Shown: positions 1-8,447, numbered from the stretch's first letter. The stretch is 64,000 bases of DNA from Zobellia galactanivorans (GCF_000973105.1 NC_015844.1:5204501-5268500); one strand, 5' to 3'. Numbers and translations: made by a program. The notes: generated by a model not told the origin, from the sequence alone.

Positions 1-36
1 CTTCATCCATCCAAAAAAAATCATCAAATTTGCGGA

Positions 37-483
37 ATGGTACCCCTTAATTTTCCAGAGTATAATTTCCGCTTCAAAAATAGCGAAAATAACGTGCGCA
101 TTTTTGACCGCATACGTAAAAAGTTTGTGGTATTGCAACCCGAGGAATGGGTAAGGCAGCACGTAGTGAACTTTTTGACCTTTGAAAAGAACTATCCGTT
201 AAGCTTGGTAAACGTTGAAAAGCAATTGGTTGTGAACAATATAAAAAAGCGATACGATGTCGTGGTGTTCAACTCCGATGGAAGTATCCGCATCCTTGTA
301 GAATGCAAGGCTCCCGAAATTACCATTGACCAGACCACCTTTGACCAAATCGCCCGATACAACCTCGAACTCAAGGCCGATTACCTTATGGTGACCAATG
401 GACTGGACCATTTTTATTGTAGAATGGATTTTGAATCAGAAAAATATACGTTTCTAAGGGATATTCCTGATTTTAGCCGTTAA
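37..483 (+). CDS. Type I restriction enzyme R N-terminal domain-like protein (HSDR_N_2 family), stand-alone
   Basis: A 148-residue protein that is essentially only the nuclease-like N-terminal domain seen in HsdR subunits. A PD-(D/E)xK-type core is visible: D74 in the strand KRYDVVVFN, then E89 and K91 in VECKAPE, followed by the helix DQTTFDQIARYN. There is no helicase part and no hsdM/hsdS nearby, so a classical restriction role is unlikely. It could be a DNA-binding or repair nuclease, but the function is not known. The gene ends 12 nt before a glycosyltransferase on the same strand. Confidence 0.8.
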   Translation: MVPLNFPEYNFRFKNSENNVRIFDRIRKKFVVLQPEEWVRQHVVNFLTFEKNYPLSLVNVEKQLVVNNIKKRYDVVVFNSDGSIRILVECKAPEITIDQTTFDQIARYNLELKADYLMVTNGLDHFYCRMDFESEKYTFLRDIPDFSR

Positions 484-495
484 TTTGCCATCGTT

Positions 496-1497
496 TTGCG
501 TATAGCCATAGTCATACTTAATTGGAACGGAGAGGTACTTCTAGAAAGATACCTACCCTCTGTTATACAATATTCGGAAGGTGCCGATATCTACGTAGTG
601 GACAACGCCTCTACCGATGCTTCCGTAACCTTTATTGCCGAGAACTACCCCGCTATAAAAGTGGTTCAAAACACTGAAAACGGCGGATTCGCCAAAGGAT
701 ACAACGACGGCCTCAAGACTATCGATGCCGATGTATACTGCCTGTTAAATTCAGACGTAGAGGTCACCGAAGGCTGGTTGGCCCCAATAGAAAAAGCTTT
801 TAACGACCATCAAGAAGTAGCCATCATTCAACCCAAGATTCTAGACCTCATGCGTCAAGACCATTTTGAGTATGCCGGTGCCGCAGGTGGTTTTATCGAC
901 CAGTTGGGCTACCCTTTTTGTAGGGGACGGATTTTTCAGGAACTTGAAAAAGACCAAGGCCAATACGACGATACAATTGAAATTTTCTGGGCAACAGGGG
1001 CCTGTATGTTCATCAAAAAAGAAGTGTTTTGGAACCTAAACGGTTTTGACGAGAGCTACTTTGCCCATCAGGAAGAAGTGGACCTCTGTTGGCGGGCCAA
1101 GAACCAAGGCCATAAAGTCTTGTACGTTGGCGCCTCTAAGGTATATCACTTAGGAGGGTCTACCCTGAGCAACATGAACCCCAAGAAAACCTATTTGAAC
1201 TTTAGGAACTCGCTCTTCTCCATTACCAAAAACCTACCTAGAAAGCAGGCCTTCATTTTGATTTTTATACGACTATTACTAGATGCCGTAGCGGCTTTAC
1301 GCTTTGTATTTCAGTTGAAATTCAACCACTGCTTTGCCATTTTAAGGGCCCATCTCAGTTTTTACCGCCAATTCAGAAAAATGTACAAAAAACGTGAAAA
1401 AGCTAATTTTATCCCAAAATACTACCTTATTAAATCCATTGTATGGCAGCATTTCGTACATCATATAAGTAATTTTAACAATTTAGTAAAAGATTAA
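496..1497 (+). CDS. Glycosyltransferase family 2 protein
   Basis: A 333-residue GT-A fold transferase that would move a sugar from a nucleotide sugar to a cell-envelope glycan or lipid; substrate unknown. The N-terminal strand RIAIVILNWNG (residues 2-12), VDNASTDAS (35-43) and the DxD-like LLNSDVEV (83-90) are typical of rhamnosyltransferase-like GT2 enzymes, and ATGACMFIKKEVF further on is the usual acceptor-side motif. The start is a TTG at 496, which gives the canonical N-terminus directly; no ATG is available there. It follows the HsdR_N-like gene by 12 nt and may be co-transcribed with it. The C-terminal 80 residues are basic and hydrophobic and may contact the membrane. Confidence 0.9.
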   Translation: MRIAIVILNWNGEVLLERYLPSVIQYSEGADIYVVDNASTDASVTFIAENYPAIKVVQNTENGGFAKGYNDGLKTIDADVYCLLNSDVEVTEGWLAPIEKAFNDHQEVAIIQPKILDLMRQDHFEYAGAAGGFIDQLGYPFCRGRIFQELEKDQGQYDDTIEIFWATGACMFIKKEVFWNLNGFDESYFAHQEEVDLCWRAKNQGHKVLYVGASKVYHLGGSTLSNMNPKKTYLNFRNSLFSITKNLPRKQAFILIFIRLLLDAVAALRFVFQLKFNHCFAILRAHLSFYRQFRKMYKKREKANFIPKYYLIKSIVWQHFVHHISNFNNLVKD

Positions 1498-1600
1498 CTA
1501 ATTTTACAAATGGTAGATTTGGCGATTATATAATTTTGTCCCTTATTACAGTTATCAAAAAAATCAAATAACAATCATTAAATACTTAGTAACTCTCATT

Positions 1601-2449
1601 ATGAAAAAATTAATTTTAGGCTGTTTAGGAGTGACCATGTTGTTGTCTTCTTGTGTATCTCAAAAGAAGTATTCCGATTTGGAGGCAAAACATAAAGAAG
1701 CGCAGGATCTGTTGAATTCGGCCACCGTGAAATTGAACGATTGTTTAGAAGAAAAGGCTACCGCCAGTTCTAGACTAAAAACCCTACAAGATCAAAATGC
1801 ATTCTTGAAGGCGAACAATCAAGAGTTGATAAACAATATGGGGAACTTGACCACCTTAACTACCAAGGGTGCCGAGAACCTTGAAAAGTCTTTGGAAAGT
1901 TTAAAGGAAAAAGACCTTACTATCCGCAAGCTTCAAGATGCCATTACAAGAAGGGATTCTGTAAACCTTTCTTTGGTACAGAGCTTAAAAGGAGTGTTGG
2001 GCAACCTAGACGACGAAGACATTGAAATCAGTGTTGAAAAAGGTGTGGTTTTCGTTTCTATTTCCGACAAATTGCTTTTCAGCAGCGGAAGCTACAACGT
2101 AACCAGAAGAGCTAAGGAAATCCTTGGTAAAGTTGCTCAAGTAGTGAACAACAAGCCTGATTTTGAATTCATGGTAGAAGGCCATACCGATGATGTACCT
2201 TACAGAAGCGGTGTTCTTTTAGACAACTGGGATTTGAGTGTAAAACGTGCTACTGCCGTAGTTCGAATTTTACAGAACGATTACAATGTTGATCCTAAGC
2301 GTATGACCGCAGCAGGTAGAGCTGAGTTCATTCCAGTTTCACAAACCGAAAAATCGAAAAACAGAAGAACCCGTATCGTTGTTCTTCCAAAAATCGACCA
2401 ATTCTACAGTATGATCGAAGAGGGTATGAAAGACCCTGCGATCAACTAA
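1601..2449 (+). CDS. OmpA family lipoprotein
   Basis: A 282-residue envelope protein. A lipoprotein signal ends in LLSSC with the acylated Cys at 18. Residues about 20-125 are a coiled coil, and a C-terminal OmpA/MotB peptidoglycan-binding domain follows (about 145-265) with GHTDDVP (194-200), DLSVKRA (211-217) and NRRTRI (254-259), the segments that carry the diaminopimelate-binding Asp and Arg in this family. It likely tethers the outer membrane to peptidoglycan. It stands alone, with a strong terminator directly downstream. A possible -7 box (taattttg, 1531-1538) lies upstream. A degenerate relative is encoded at 50205-50975. Confidence 0.93.
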   Translation: MKKLILGCLGVTMLLSSCVSQKKYSDLEAKHKEAQDLLNSATVKLNDCLEEKATASSRLKTLQDQNAFLKANNQELINNMGNLTTLTTKGAENLEKSLESLKEKDLTIRKLQDAITRRDSVNLSLVQSLKGVLGNLDDEDIEISVEKGVVFVSISDKLLFSSGSYNVTRRAKEILGKVAQVVNNKPDFEFMVEGHTDDVPYRSGVLLDNWDLSVKRATAVVRILQNDYNVDPKRMTAAGRAEFIPVSQTEKSKNRRTRIVVLPKIDQFYSMIEEGMKDPAIN

Positions 2450-2470
2450 GTTGATTCGAACGGTATAAAT

Positions 2471-2503
2471 AAAAACCGCAACCCAAGGGTTGCGGTTTTT
2501 TTA
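2471..2503 (+). terminator. Intrinsic terminator after the OmpA gene
   Basis: A perfect GC-rich stem (aaaaaccgcaaccc / gggttgcggttttt, small loop) runs into a T tract. It lies 21 nt after the OmpA-family stop codon. The A-rich left arm could also stop convergent transcription from the DUF4249 gene. Confidence 0.93.
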
Positions 2504-2546
2504 TGCCCAATAGTTTCAGACTTTGCCGTACTAAAGGCCGGAAACC

Positions 2547-3395
2547 CTATTCGAAAGTATAGTCGGCCTTCACTACTTGGGTCACCCTAAAATAACCATG
2601 GGCGTAGTTATCGGGATCACTAAGGTTTACACAGTTACCTTTGACGGCAACAGGTGTAGCATCGAACATCCCCATACCCCCGATTTGATTGACAAGGATT
2701 TGCAAGTAGCTCCTATAGGCCTGTGAAATGGCATAAAATTCTATATGAAGCACATCGCCAGGCTCAAAGGCCTCCGTTTCTTCCGTATCATCATCTTCCT
2801 CACTCTCGTAATACCAGTCAATCTCATTTCCGTTTACGAACTCATCGTCGAATTCTTCAAAAACAGGCAATAGTTCACCTTGCTCTTGAAACTTGAAAAA
2901 ATAGCTGTTTCCCTCTTCCTCCGGGTCTTTAAAGACCATGTTCACCTCTAGGTCGTCCTCACTAAAACCATTATCTCTCGATTGCCCCATCACGGTAAGA
3001 TCGGGTACGGCGTTCAGGGTTTCTTGGGCCGAATAGGTTTCCCCATTATAAATGATTTCCAAGGAATACGATTGCCCCACAATAGGCTCGAAGACACTGG
3101 TGGTATAAGTACCATCGTTTTGATCCTCAAATATAAATTCGGTTCCACTGCTATCATTCGTCACCTTTACAAATGCCCCTGTGACCTCCGTATTGGAGGT
3201 GGTATCAAAAAATGCGGTAGAAGTACTTAATCGTATGGTCTGCTCATTTCCTAAAGTCCCCTTTTCCCAATCAAGGGAGGCTTCGACCGTTAACCTTGTC
3301 GGTGCCGATTGTACGTCTACATCGATGACGTCCGTACAGGAAAAGGCCAATACGGCCAAAGATAGAAGGCTTATGATTTTTATGTGTTTTTTCAT
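2547..3395 (-). CDS. DUF4249 family lipoprotein, partner of the TonB receptor
   Basis: A 282-residue lipoprotein with signal MKKHIKIISLLSLAVLAFSC (Cys20). The segment after the Cys (DVIDVDVQSAPTRLTVEASL) and the beta-rich body with a late VNQIGGMGMFDATPVAVKGN stretch fit the DUF4249 family, which is regularly encoded just downstream of TonB-dependent receptors in Bacteroidota. It starts 6 nt after the receptor stop codon, so the two are one operon. An acidic insert (EEDDDTEETEAFE) is present. It probably acts as a surface-exposed accessory lipoprotein of the receptor; ligand unknown. Confidence 0.88.
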   Translation of the reverse strand: MKKHIKIISLLSLAVLAFSCTDVIDVDVQSAPTRLTVEASLDWEKGTLGNEQTIRLSTSTAFFDTTSNTEVTGAFVKVTNDSSGTEFIFEDQNDGTYTTSVFEPIVGQSYSLEIIYNGETYSAQETLNAVPDLTVMGQSRDNGFSEDDLEVNMVFKDPEEEGNSYFFKFQEQGELLPVFEEFDDEFVNGNEIDWYYESEEDDDTEETEAFEPGDVLHIEFYAISQAYRSYLQILVNQIGGMGMFDATPVAVKGNCVNLSDPDNYAHGYFRVTQVVKADYTFE

Positions 3396-3401
3396 AATGT
3401 T

Positions 3402-5810
3402 TTAGAATTTGAAGTTATACGTAATGGAGGGTACAATACCGAAAATGGCGGTTCGGGTAGCGTCATTGGCCCCGGTTTCCCGGTTCTGCCCAAAGGAAAC
3501 AGAAGCCGCGTTCTTACGGTTGTACACGTTATAGATACCGAGTACCCATTCACCTTTCCAACGATTTTCAGGTTTACGGTTCGGCTTGTAGTTTACCGAA
3601 AGGTCCAAACGGTGATATGACGGCAAACGGTCTGAATTTCTAGCGGCATAACTCGCCACCGAAATCCCTTCGTATTCGTATTGCCCGTTCGGGTAGGTTA
3701 CGGGCCTTCCGGTCTGAAAAACAAGATTGGTACCGAAACTCCATTTCTCGTTCAATTGATAGGCCCCTGCCAAGGATACATCATGGGTACGGTCATAGGA
3801 AGTATTGTACCATTCCCCATTGTTGATACCCAGGCCTCCTGCAGCTCCGCCAGGCGTGCGTTGTTCCGATTTGGAAAGGGTGTACGCCAACCATCCGGTA
3901 AGTTTGCCTTCGTTTTTACGGAGCAACACCTCCAATCCGTAAGCCCTGCTTTCCCCGCTTAAAATTTCGGTTTCGATCGTATTCTGTCCGATAAGGTTGG
4001 AACCATCGATATAATCAATACGATTGTCTACCGTCTTATAGTACGTTTCCACTTCCATGGAATAGGCCTGCCCCTTAAAGTTCCTGAAATAGCCCAGTGC
4101 ATATTGGTTGGAAAGCTGGGGGTCGACATACTCGCCGCTTGGCGTCCAAACATCTACCGGGGTCACCGCTGCGGTATTGGACAACAAATGGACGTATTGC
4201 GCGGAACGCGAAAAACCCGCTTTTACCGACGAAGCCTCGTTCAATTGATAGGCAAGGGAGACCCTCGGTTCGACATTCCCGAAAGTTTTTACCGATTCGC
4301 CTTTATCATAAGAGGTCTCCCCTATAGGGGTTCCACTCTCATAAATCCCCAGAACGGAATTGTACACCACGGGCAAATCGTTGGCATAGCGGGTTATGGG
4401 CTGGCCCCCTAGCCTATTGAAAACACTATACCTTAACCCGTATTGGGCCGTTAGATTTTTCGAAAGCTTATGCTCCGCGTTTATATAGAGTCCACCTTCA
4501 AAGGCCTTCTTACGGTCTAATGACAGTGGGTTTATATCGGAACTATCACTGGTCGGCTTTATTTGTCCCGGGTCAAAATCATAATATAGGCCACTGGCCC
4601 CAAAATCGAGTTTAAACTTATCGCTGAAATAGTATTTTAGATCATACTTTAGATTGTAATTGGTGATCGAGGCCACCCACACAAAATCTTCCATAGTAAA
4701 CCCTAGGTCGTAGTCATATTTACTGATAATGGCCGACATATTCGAAAACAGTCGATCATTAAAAATATGGTTCCATCTCAAATTTCCCGAAGTATTTCCG
4801 TAGCTACTATCAAAGATATTTCCGAATTTGAGCACATCACGACCAAAATATCCCGACAGATATAATTTGTTCTTATCGTTCAGACTGTAGTTGGTCTTCA
4901 AGTTCAGATCGTAAAAACTTGCACTGTTCTTTTCCCCTGCCACTTTCAGCAAGAGGTGCGCGTAAGAAGTTCTGCCCGCTATCAAAAAAGACCCTTTATC
5001 ACCGAATATGGGCCCCTCTGCCGCCAGTCTGCTCGAAATAAGTCCGATCCCACCGGTCAAGGCGAAATTCTTATTGTTCCCGTCTTTTTGACGGACATCC
5101 AGCACCGATGACACACGACCTCCGAAACGTGCGGGTATTCCCCCTTTATACAATTTGATATCCTTTATGGCATCGGCATTGAAGACCGAGAAAAAACCGA
5201 ACAAGTGCGAGGTATTGTAAATAATCGCTTCATCTAAAAGCACCAAGTTTTGGTCTTGTGCCCCGCCGCGAACATGCAAACCTCCCGTACCTTCACCATT
5301 GTTGGTGACCCCCGGAAGCATTTGCAGGGATTTTAAAATATCGACTTCCCCCAAAACCACCGGCATCTGTTTTACAGTTCCGATATTCAATTTTGAAACG
5401 CTCATTTCGGGTTTTCTCAAAACTGCCATTTCCGGTTCATCGGCAGTAACGACCACCTCCTCAAGCTCGGTAGAATATTCCGAAATCTCAAAATCGAGTT
5501 TTTGGTTTTTGTCCAGGCTTACCTCTTGATATTTTTCCGAATACCCCATATAGGAAATCAGCAATCGATAGTTTCCCTTTGGAGCGGTAATCGAATAGAA
5601 CCCGTACTCATTGGTGACCACACCGATGGTCGTTCCCTCTAAAAAAACAGAGGCCCCAAAAAGGGTTTCTCCGTCCTCCTTATCACTTATCTTACCGCTA
5701 ATGGTAAAGTTTTCCTGTGCCATGCCAGATGTGGTTACCAACAATACCAATAGACTTGCCAAGGCATTCAACCACCTTTGCCGAACACTAGAGTTTACTT
5801 TTCTTCTCAT
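3402..5810 (-). CDS. TonB-dependent receptor with carboxypeptidase-regulatory-like N-terminal domain
   Basis: An 802-residue outer-membrane receptor. After a signal peptide (about 1-31, ending near GMAQ) comes a CarboxypepD_reg-like domain (about 35-120, with GKISDKEDGETLFGASVFLEG), then the plug domain (about 130-245, with EVDILKSLQMLPGV) and a 22-strand-type barrel ending in the aromatic terminus YNFKF. It should import a TonB-driven ligand that cannot be named from sequence; it is not a SusC, since no SusD partner is present. A DUF4249 lipoprotein follows. Its promoter is the ECF-type site at 5849-5874, divergent from the ECF sigma gene, which implies control by that sigma factor. Confidence 0.95.
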   Translation of the reverse strand: MRRKVNSSVRQRWLNALASLLVLLVTTSGMAQENFTISGKISDKEDGETLFGASVFLEGTTIGVVTNEYGFYSITAPKGNYRLLISYMGYSEKYQEVSLDKNQKLDFEISEYSTELEEVVVTADEPEMAVLRKPEMSVSKLNIGTVKQMPVVLGEVDILKSLQMLPGVTNNGEGTGGLHVRGGAQDQNLVLLDEAIIYNTSHLFGFFSVFNADAIKDIKLYKGGIPARFGGRVSSVLDVRQKDGNNKNFALTGGIGLISSRLAAEGPIFGDKGSFLIAGRTSYAHLLLKVAGEKNSASFYDLNLKTNYSLNDKNKLYLSGYFGRDVLKFGNIFDSSYGNTSGNLRWNHIFNDRLFSNMSAIISKYDYDLGFTMEDFVWVASITNYNLKYDLKYYFSDKFKLDFGASGLYYDFDPGQIKPTSDSSDINPLSLDRKKAFEGGLYINAEHKLSKNLTAQYGLRYSVFNRLGGQPITRYANDLPVVYNSVLGIYESGTPIGETSYDKGESVKTFGNVEPRVSLAYQLNEASSVKAGFSRSAQYVHLLSNTAAVTPVDVWTPSGEYVDPQLSNQYALGYFRNFKGQAYSMEVETYYKTVDNRIDYIDGSNLIGQNTIETEILSGESRAYGLEVLLRKNEGKLTGWLAYTLSKSEQRTPGGAAGGLGINNGEWYNTSYDRTHDVSLAGAYQLNEKWSFGTNLVFQTGRPVTYPNGQYEYEGISVASYAARNSDRLPSYHRLDLSVNYKPNRKPENRWKGEWVLGIYNVYNRKNAASVSFGQNRETGANDATRTAIFGIVPSITYNFKF

Positions 5811-5848
5811 TTTACTTCTTTTAATTTTGATTAATGAACACCCCTATG

Positions 5849-5874
5849 GACAAGAAAACTTCTAGAAGGTTGCA
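5849..5874 (-). promoter_or_regulatory. ECF-type promoter, copy A (TonB receptor operon)
   Basis: On the minus strand TGCAACCTT (5874-5866) is followed after exactly 14 nt by GTC (5851-5849), with TT just before it. The same bipartite element with identical spacing precedes the sigma operon (5984-6009) and the outer-membrane protein operon (8390-8415). The GTC box lies 38 nt upstream of the receptor ATG, a normal promoter-to-start distance. Recognition by the adjacent sigma factor is inferred from placement and repetition. Confidence 0.75.
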
Positions 5875-5983
5875 CACCTTTTCATTATTCGTTCAAATAC
5901 CATGTTTATAGAGGTCTTTATAGGACCAAAACAGAAGTAGATGCGTTTATTCATACTTTAGCAATAAAATATTCCCTCCCTAA

Positions 5984-6009
5984 TGCAACCTTAGGGACAT
6001 TTGCTTGTC
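5984..6009 (+). promoter_or_regulatory. ECF-type promoter, copy B (sigma/anti-sigma operon)
   Basis: TGCAACCTT (5984-5992) is followed after 14 nt by GTC (6007-6009), with TT just before it. It is 48 nt upstream of the TTG start of the sigma factor gene, which implies autoregulation. It faces away from copy A across the shared 247-nt intergenic region. Confidence 0.75.
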
Positions 6010-6057
6010 TTTGTTATTGAAACCGAATTTAGAGCTCAATCAACCCTCTTAAATTAA

Positions 6058-6600
6058 TTGGAAACCGAAATCCGTTTTACGCATAGGTCACTTGTTGAAA
6101 GCAGCAAGTCGGGCGATAGAAACTCACAGTACCAACTGTATGAGCTCTACGTGGATGCCATGTACAATATCGGCATGCGGTTTTTGGGAGTGAAGGAAGA
6201 TGCGGAAGACATTGTACAAGACAGTTTTGTCGATGCTTTCAAAAACCTGCACAAGTTTAAATACGAATCGACTTTCGGGGCCTGGCTCAAACGGATCGTA
6301 ATCAACAAGAGCATTAACCATTTAAAAGTCAGACGCTTACCGCTTGCAACAATAAACGACCACGAATACCATTTAACGGAAGAAGAGCATAAGGAAGCAG
6401 TAGAGGCCGTAGATATTCAAAAAGTAAAAAAAGCAATTGATATCCTGCCCCTAGGTTACAAACAAATTATTAACCTGTATTTGCTCGAGGGATATGACCA
6501 TATGGAAATAGCCGAAGTATTGGACATTTCTATCTCGACCTCAAAATCGCAATACCACAGGGCAAAAAAGAAACTCGTTGAAATTATAAACACTTTATAA
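6058..6600 (+). CDS. RNA polymerase ECF sigma factor (sigma-70 family)
   Basis: A 180-residue group IV sigma factor. Region 2 spans about 20-90 (DAMYNIGMRFLGVKEDAEDIVQDSFVDAF... FGAWLKRIVINKSINHLK) and region 4 about 120-175 with the helix-turn-helix YKQIINLYLLEGYDHMEIAEVL. No extra C-terminal domain is present. The only sensible start is a TTG at 6058. The stop overlaps the anti-sigma ATG (TAATG), so the two are translationally coupled. It probably recognises the TGCAAC(C/T)TT-N12-TTGTC sites upstream of itself, of the TonB receptor and of the 8448 operon. Confidence 0.93.
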   Translation: METEIRFTHRSLVESSKSGDRNSQYQLYELYVDAMYNIGMRFLGVKEDAEDIVQDSFVDAFKNLHKFKYESTFGAWLKRIVINKSINHLKVRRLPLATINDHEYHLTEEEHKEAVEAVDIQKVKKAIDILPLGYKQIINLYLLEGYDHMEIAEVLDISISTSKSQYHRAKKKLVEIINTL

Positions 6601-7139
6601 TGGACAATTTTGAAAAACATGTCAGGGAGAACAGGGCCGCGTTCGACGACCATAAGGCGGACCGCGCCAAGCTCTGGGCGAACATAGAGGCCGAATTGGC
6701 CCCATCAAAACCAAAAACGGTTCCCCTTTGGAAATCGCCCATACTGCGCATAGCCGCCAGCGTGCTCATTATCTTGGGGGTTTCCGGACTTATAGGGCTT
6801 TCGTTCTTAAACGGATCGACCGAGGAAAACAGCTTCGTATCAAAAGAACTGCAAGACATTGACATGCACTACAAGGGATTGGTAGCTTACCAAGTGCAAT
6901 TGGTGCAGAAAAACGAACAACTGTCAGAGGCCGACAAGGCCGAATTTCTATCCTTTATGGACGAGTTAGATGCCGAATACGACACCCTGAAGCTCGAAAT
7001 GCAGAACAACCTCGATAACGAACTGGTACTCGAAGCCATTGTTTCGAACTACAGAAAGCGCATAGAGCTTATTGAGAAGCTATTGCATCAGCTCAACGAA
7101 TCAAAATTAAAAGATGATGATTATGGATACACTTTATAA
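6600..7139 (+). CDS. Putative membrane-bound anti-sigma factor
   Basis: A 179-residue protein with a cytoplasmic N-terminus (about 1-46, with the short amphipathic stretch RAKLWANIEAEL), one membrane helix at about 48-70 (ILRIAASVLIILGVSGLIGL) and a periplasmic part that is mostly helical coiled coil (about 80-170). No zinc-binding HxxxCxxC of ZAS anti-sigma factors is visible. The call rests on topology and on the 1-nt overlap with the ECF sigma gene. It overlaps the next gene by about 20 nt. The periplasmic coiled coil is the likely sensor part. Confidence 0.78.
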   Translation: MDNFEKHVRENRAAFDDHKADRAKLWANIEAELAPSKPKTVPLWKSPILRIAASVLIILGVSGLIGLSFLNGSTEENSFVSKELQDIDMHYKGLVAYQVQLVQKNEQLSEADKAEFLSFMDELDAEYDTLKLEMQNNLDNELVLEAIVSNYRKRIELIEKLLHQLNESKLKDDDYGYTL

Positions 7140-8211
7140 AAAACTGCTCCTTTTTGCTGCGGCGATGGTCTTTGGCCTTCCGGCCATGGCGCAGGAAAAG
7201 GTGTCTAAAAAGGTAATCAAAACCTACGGCCTCACCAATGCCGGAGAACTACATCTAGACAACAAATACGGCAACATCAATATTTACGGATGGACAAAAA
7301 ATGAGGTGTCGATTACGGTGAACATTACCGTTACCCATAAAAAACACGACAATGCGCAAGAGCTTTTAGAACGCATACGCCCTATACTCCGCAATAGCGA
7401 AAACTTCGTTTCCGTCGCCTATGAAATCGGGGAAAACAGCTCTGGGTTCTTTTCGACCCTTTTTGACAAGGCCAACCCCTTCGATTTTGACCGAAGCAAT
7501 GTGCAGATCGACTACAAGGTATATATGCCCGAAAAGGCCGAAATAGAAATCACCAACAAGTTCGGTGACGTCTTTATCGAAGATTGGATAGGCGTTTTAA
7601 AGGCTGATATACAACATGGCGACATGTGGATCAACGATAACCTGAACAAGGCCGATATCAACTTGAAGTACGGAAAGCTCAGGGCCAAGAACATCAATTA
7701 CAGTAACCTTGACCTAAAAAATGGCGGATTGGACATGGACGACTCAAAAAGCATGCGACTCAATAGTGCCGGCAGCGAAATCGACATCCATACCGTAGAA
7801 TCATTAGAGTTCTACTCGAATAAAGACGAAGTTGATATTGAGGAAGTCAGCACCCTATACGGCATGCTCCGATTCAGCAATCTTCGCCTAGGTCGCTTGA
7901 CCAAAGACATAGACCTTATTTTAAAAATATCGGATTTTAGCATAGAGCATATAGCGACACCTAAAGGCAATATCTCCATTGAACAAGAATCTTCGGAGGT
8001 AAGCCTGAATATCACCGACTTCCCCCATCAATTTACAGCAGTACTCGAAGAAGGCCTGGTACGCCTGCCGAAATCCTTCCATAATGTAAACTCCCATATG
8101 CTGGATAAAGGAAAAAAACTACGGGAAATCAAAGCCACCTACGGAAAGAAATCAGAGGGACGTATTTCTATCACAGGTAAAAAAGGCGTGGTTTTGTTGA
8201 AGGAGTTGTAG
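7114..8211 (+). CDS. Secreted beta-repeat (DUF4097-like) protein in the sigma operon
   Basis: Up to 365 residues; ATG codons at 7114, 7117 and 7123 all fit, and MDTLYKKLLLFAAAMVFGLPAMAQ from 7123 gives a clean signal peptide. The mature part is a series of short beta strands with repeated patterns (LDNKYGNINIYGW, ITNKFGDVFIEDW, LKYGKLRAKNINY, LKNGGLDMDD), as in DUF4097-type beta-helix proteins that are often encoded with ECF sigma factors. It overlaps the anti-sigma gene and shares its operon. Role unknown; a periplasmic or surface location is inferred from the signal peptide. Confidence 0.75.
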   Translation: MMIMDTLYKKLLLFAAAMVFGLPAMAQEKVSKKVIKTYGLTNAGELHLDNKYGNINIYGWTKNEVSITVNITVTHKKHDNAQELLERIRPILRNSENFVSVAYEIGENSSGFFSTLFDKANPFDFDRSNVQIDYKVYMPEKAEIEITNKFGDVFIEDWIGVLKADIQHGDMWINDNLNKADINLKYGKLRAKNINYSNLDLKNGGLDMDDSKSMRLNSAGSEIDIHTVESLEFYSNKDEVDIEEVSTLYGMLRFSNLRLGRLTKDIDLILKISDFSIEHIATPKGNISIEQESSEVSLNITDFPHQFTAVLEEGLVRLPKSFHNVNSHMLDKGKKLREIKATYGKKSEGRISITGKKGVVLLKEL

Positions 8212-8220
8212 GGGGGATGA

Positions 8221-8340
8221 GTGACAAGTACTAAGTATTAAGTACTAAGTATTAAGTACTAAGTATTAAGCACTAAGTATTAAGTACAAAGTAGTGAGTG
8301 ATGAGTGACAAGTACTAAGTATTAAGTACTAGACACTTAA
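8221..8340 (+). repeat. Heptanucleotide repeat island (AAGTACT/AAGTATT type)
   Basis: About 120 nt made of degenerate 7-nt units alternating AAGTACT and AAGTATT, with a few variants (AAGCACT, AAGTACA) and GAGTGATGAGTGA-like ends on both sides. It lies right after the beta-repeat protein stop codon and before the promoter of the 8448 gene. The same units, read on the other strand, occur at 12357-12470 beside a four-helix-bundle gene, and in degraded form at 13462-13530. No ORF is contained here. Confidence 0.85.
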
Positions 8341-8389
8341 CTATTGTCCTCTCGTTTTTATTATTTTTTTTAAAAAAGTTCATTTTAAA

Positions 8390-8415
8390 TGCAACTTTTT
8401 CGGGCTTCGGTTGTC
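8390..8415 (+). promoter_or_regulatory. ECF-type promoter, copy C (outer-membrane protein/GIN operon)
   Basis: TGCAACTTT (8390-8398) is followed after 14 nt by GTC (8413-8415), with TT just before it; 32 nt separate it from the ATG at 8448. Spacing is identical to copies A and B, and only one base of the upstream box differs. It links the 8448-10087 operon to the same sigma factor. Confidence 0.72.
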
Positions 8416-8447
8416 TATTAGGTAAATCAATCAAAAAACGAACAGTA

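Noticed and set aside
1-10. Three minus-strand codons reading M-D-E at the left edge, which could be the start of DNA polymerase III subunit delta (holA).
   Set aside because: Only 10 nt are available; the idea rests on remembered gene order in flavobacteria and cannot be supported from the window.
37-1497. HsdR_N protein plus glycosyltransferase considered as a restriction/phage-defence island.
   Set aside because: No methylase, specificity or helicase component exists nearby, and the following genes are envelope housekeeping genes.
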